Below are positions 5,007 through 5,381 of a DNA stretch of 5,381 bases, in pieces (within the stretch, counting starts at the first letter, position 1; the number at the start of each line of letters is the position of its first letter). This stretch comes from Planctomycetales bacterium (GTDB lineage Bacteria; Planctomycetota; Phycisphaerae; SM23-33). Below the pieces are notes generated by a model. The model was given only the letters and a program-made list of their open reading frames with translations, had not been told where the DNA came from and did no database searches. The stretch spans positions 1 through 5,381 of the forward strand of contig JAUVIQ010000197.1 in NCBI GenBank assembly GCA_030592655.1, read 5' to 3'. A program made the position numbers and the translations under genes.

Positions 5007-5034
5007 ATTCCGCAATCCGCGATCCACAATCCGC
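5007..5034. repeat. Degenerate heptad array (4 units)
   Basis: Four consecutive 7-mers: ATTCCGC, AATCCGC, GATCCAC, AATCCGC. On the minus strand the consensus is GCGGATT. Two units are identical and the others differ at one or two positions. Heptad arrays of this kind are slippage-prone microsatellites. Confidence 0.65.
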
Positions 5035-5109
5035 AACTAAATGCGTTACTGCGTGAGCGGCAGGGGGCCGGGGCAAGGGTTTTGGGACTGGCGGGTGTTT
5101 GCGAAATAT

Positions 5110-5155
5110 CCCGCTCGCTCCCACTCGCGGCTAGCCGCGACCGGTAGGAAGCGGG
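5110..5155. repeat. 46-nt inverted repeat with perfect 16-bp palindromic core
   Basis: The core TCGCGGCTAGCCGCGA (5125-5140) is a perfect palindrome. It is flanked by outer arms CCCGCT (5110-5115) and AGCGGG (5150-5155) and a short inner pair TCC/GGA, with unpaired loops between. The whole can form one long hairpin or cruciform. There is no T-run, so it is not a typical terminator. It looks like a dispersed palindromic element. Confidence 0.7.
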
Positions 5156-5215
5156 CACCTCAATTCCCATGCAGGTGGTACATAAAATGGTGGCACGCCA
5201 CTTTGACCGCGCTGC

Positions 5216-5243
5216 GTTCACGTTCGCGCGCGCAAACGTGAAC
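5216..5243. repeat. 28-nt palindromic element, copy 1
   Basis: Perfect 9-bp arms GTTCACGTT (5216-5224) and AACGTGAAC (5235-5243), extendable to 10 bp by C5215-G5244, flank the centre CGCGCGCGCA. It matches copy 2 at 23 of 28 positions. The alternating CG centre could melt or adopt Z-form DNA. Confidence 0.75.
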
Positions 5244-5324
5244 GTAAAAATCGGGGGAAACGAAAAATCCAAAAAAACTTTTCCTAAGGCCACCAAGGAC
5301 TTACTTCAACGCAATCCGTTTTCT

Positions 5325-5352
5325 GTTCGAATTTGCGCGCGCAAACGCGAAC
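5325..5352. repeat. 28-nt palindromic element, copy 2
   Basis: The core TTTGCGCGCGCAAA (5332-5345) is a perfect 14-bp palindrome, and the outer arms GTTCG (5325-5329) and CGAAC (5348-5352) also pair, with two mismatched positions between. It has the same length and outline as copy 1, starts 109 bp further on, and is likewise followed by a G-pyrimidine-AAAA sequence. Confidence 0.75.
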
Positions 5353-5381
5353 GCAAAAGTTAATATAGAAAGGATAGGGAC

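Larger units (their letters stand above)
4949..5381. other. Intergenic region of about 430 bp made of palindromic and short repeats; no convincing gene
   Basis: Open frames here (for example 5041-5241 and 5169-5363 on the plus strand) translate to low-complexity Arg/Ala/Ser-rich peptides without recognisable folds or ribosome sites, and they run through palindromes. The region instead contains a heptad array (5007-5034), a large inverted repeat (5110-5155), a short GTGGC-AC-GCCAC hairpin near 5190-5201 and two related 28-nt palindromes. Anything to the right of 5352, such as an AT-rich TTAATATAG and a purine-rich GAAAGGATAGGG, could lead into a gene beyond the edge. Confidence 0.6.

Noticed and set aside
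3710..5352. CRISPR array
   Set aside because: The repeats are either abutting tandem units or two palindromes 109 bp apart; there is no regular repeat-spacer pattern and no cas gene.
5041..5363. Plus-strand open frames at 5041-5241 and 5169-5363
   Set aside because: They run through palindromic repeats, have low-complexity Arg/Ala/Ser-rich translations and no ribosome sites.

Overview
The window most likely comes from a planctomycete, perhaps of the Phycisphaerae / Sedimentisphaerales type. The reasons are a PEP-CTERM secreted protein with a Pro-Glu-Pro, hydrophobic, Lys/Arg-rich tail; a uroporphyrinogen-decarboxylase-like protein of the 'APSH' subtype; a MoxR ATPase; a hicAB locus whose antitoxin has the Gln-Val-Asn-Val-Arg-Leu ribbon-helix-helix form; and moderate GC with many small palindromic intergenic elements. 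The assignment is from pattern recognition, not from a marker gene.

Layout. The left edge (1-465, +) is the C-terminal part of a Cys-rich, right-handed beta-helix-like protein whose start lies outside the window. Convergent to it is a complete MoxR-family AAA+ ATPase (513-1547, -), separated by a short hairpin that could end transcription on both strands. A divergent region of about 320 bp follows, holding a promoter with perfect consensus -35 and -10 boxes. This promoter drives a 223-residue exported PEP-CTERM protein (1865-2536, +). Convergent to that gene is a URO-D/MtaA-like protein (2608-3624, -).

The right third is accessory in character. It has a compact type II toxin-antitoxin operon, hicA (3735-3914) and hicB (3889-4290). 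The promoter overlaps a perfect 7+7 inverted repeat, a likely operator, and the predicted transcript would begin at or very near the hicA GTG codon. Next come an 86-residue acidic protein of unknown function (4461-4721, +) and a convergent stand-alone J-domain protein (4757-4948, -). A perfect 2 x 22 bp tandem repeat lies between these two and supplies the last codons and stop of the J-domain gene. A degenerate inverted version of the same motif sits at the hicB stop codon, so the small-ORF segment is bracketed by inverted copies.

The last 430 bp hold no convincing gene. They contain a degenerate heptad array, a 46-nt inverted repeat with a perfect 16-bp palindromic core, and two related 28-nt palindromes 109 bp apart, centred on alternating GC. 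This looks like a site where dispersed palindromic elements have accumulated.

The genes do not form one pathway. Only hicA/hicB are clearly an operon. The best candidates for something undescribed are the repeat family around 4284-4780, the paired 28-nt palindromes near the right edge, and the unknown 86-residue protein.
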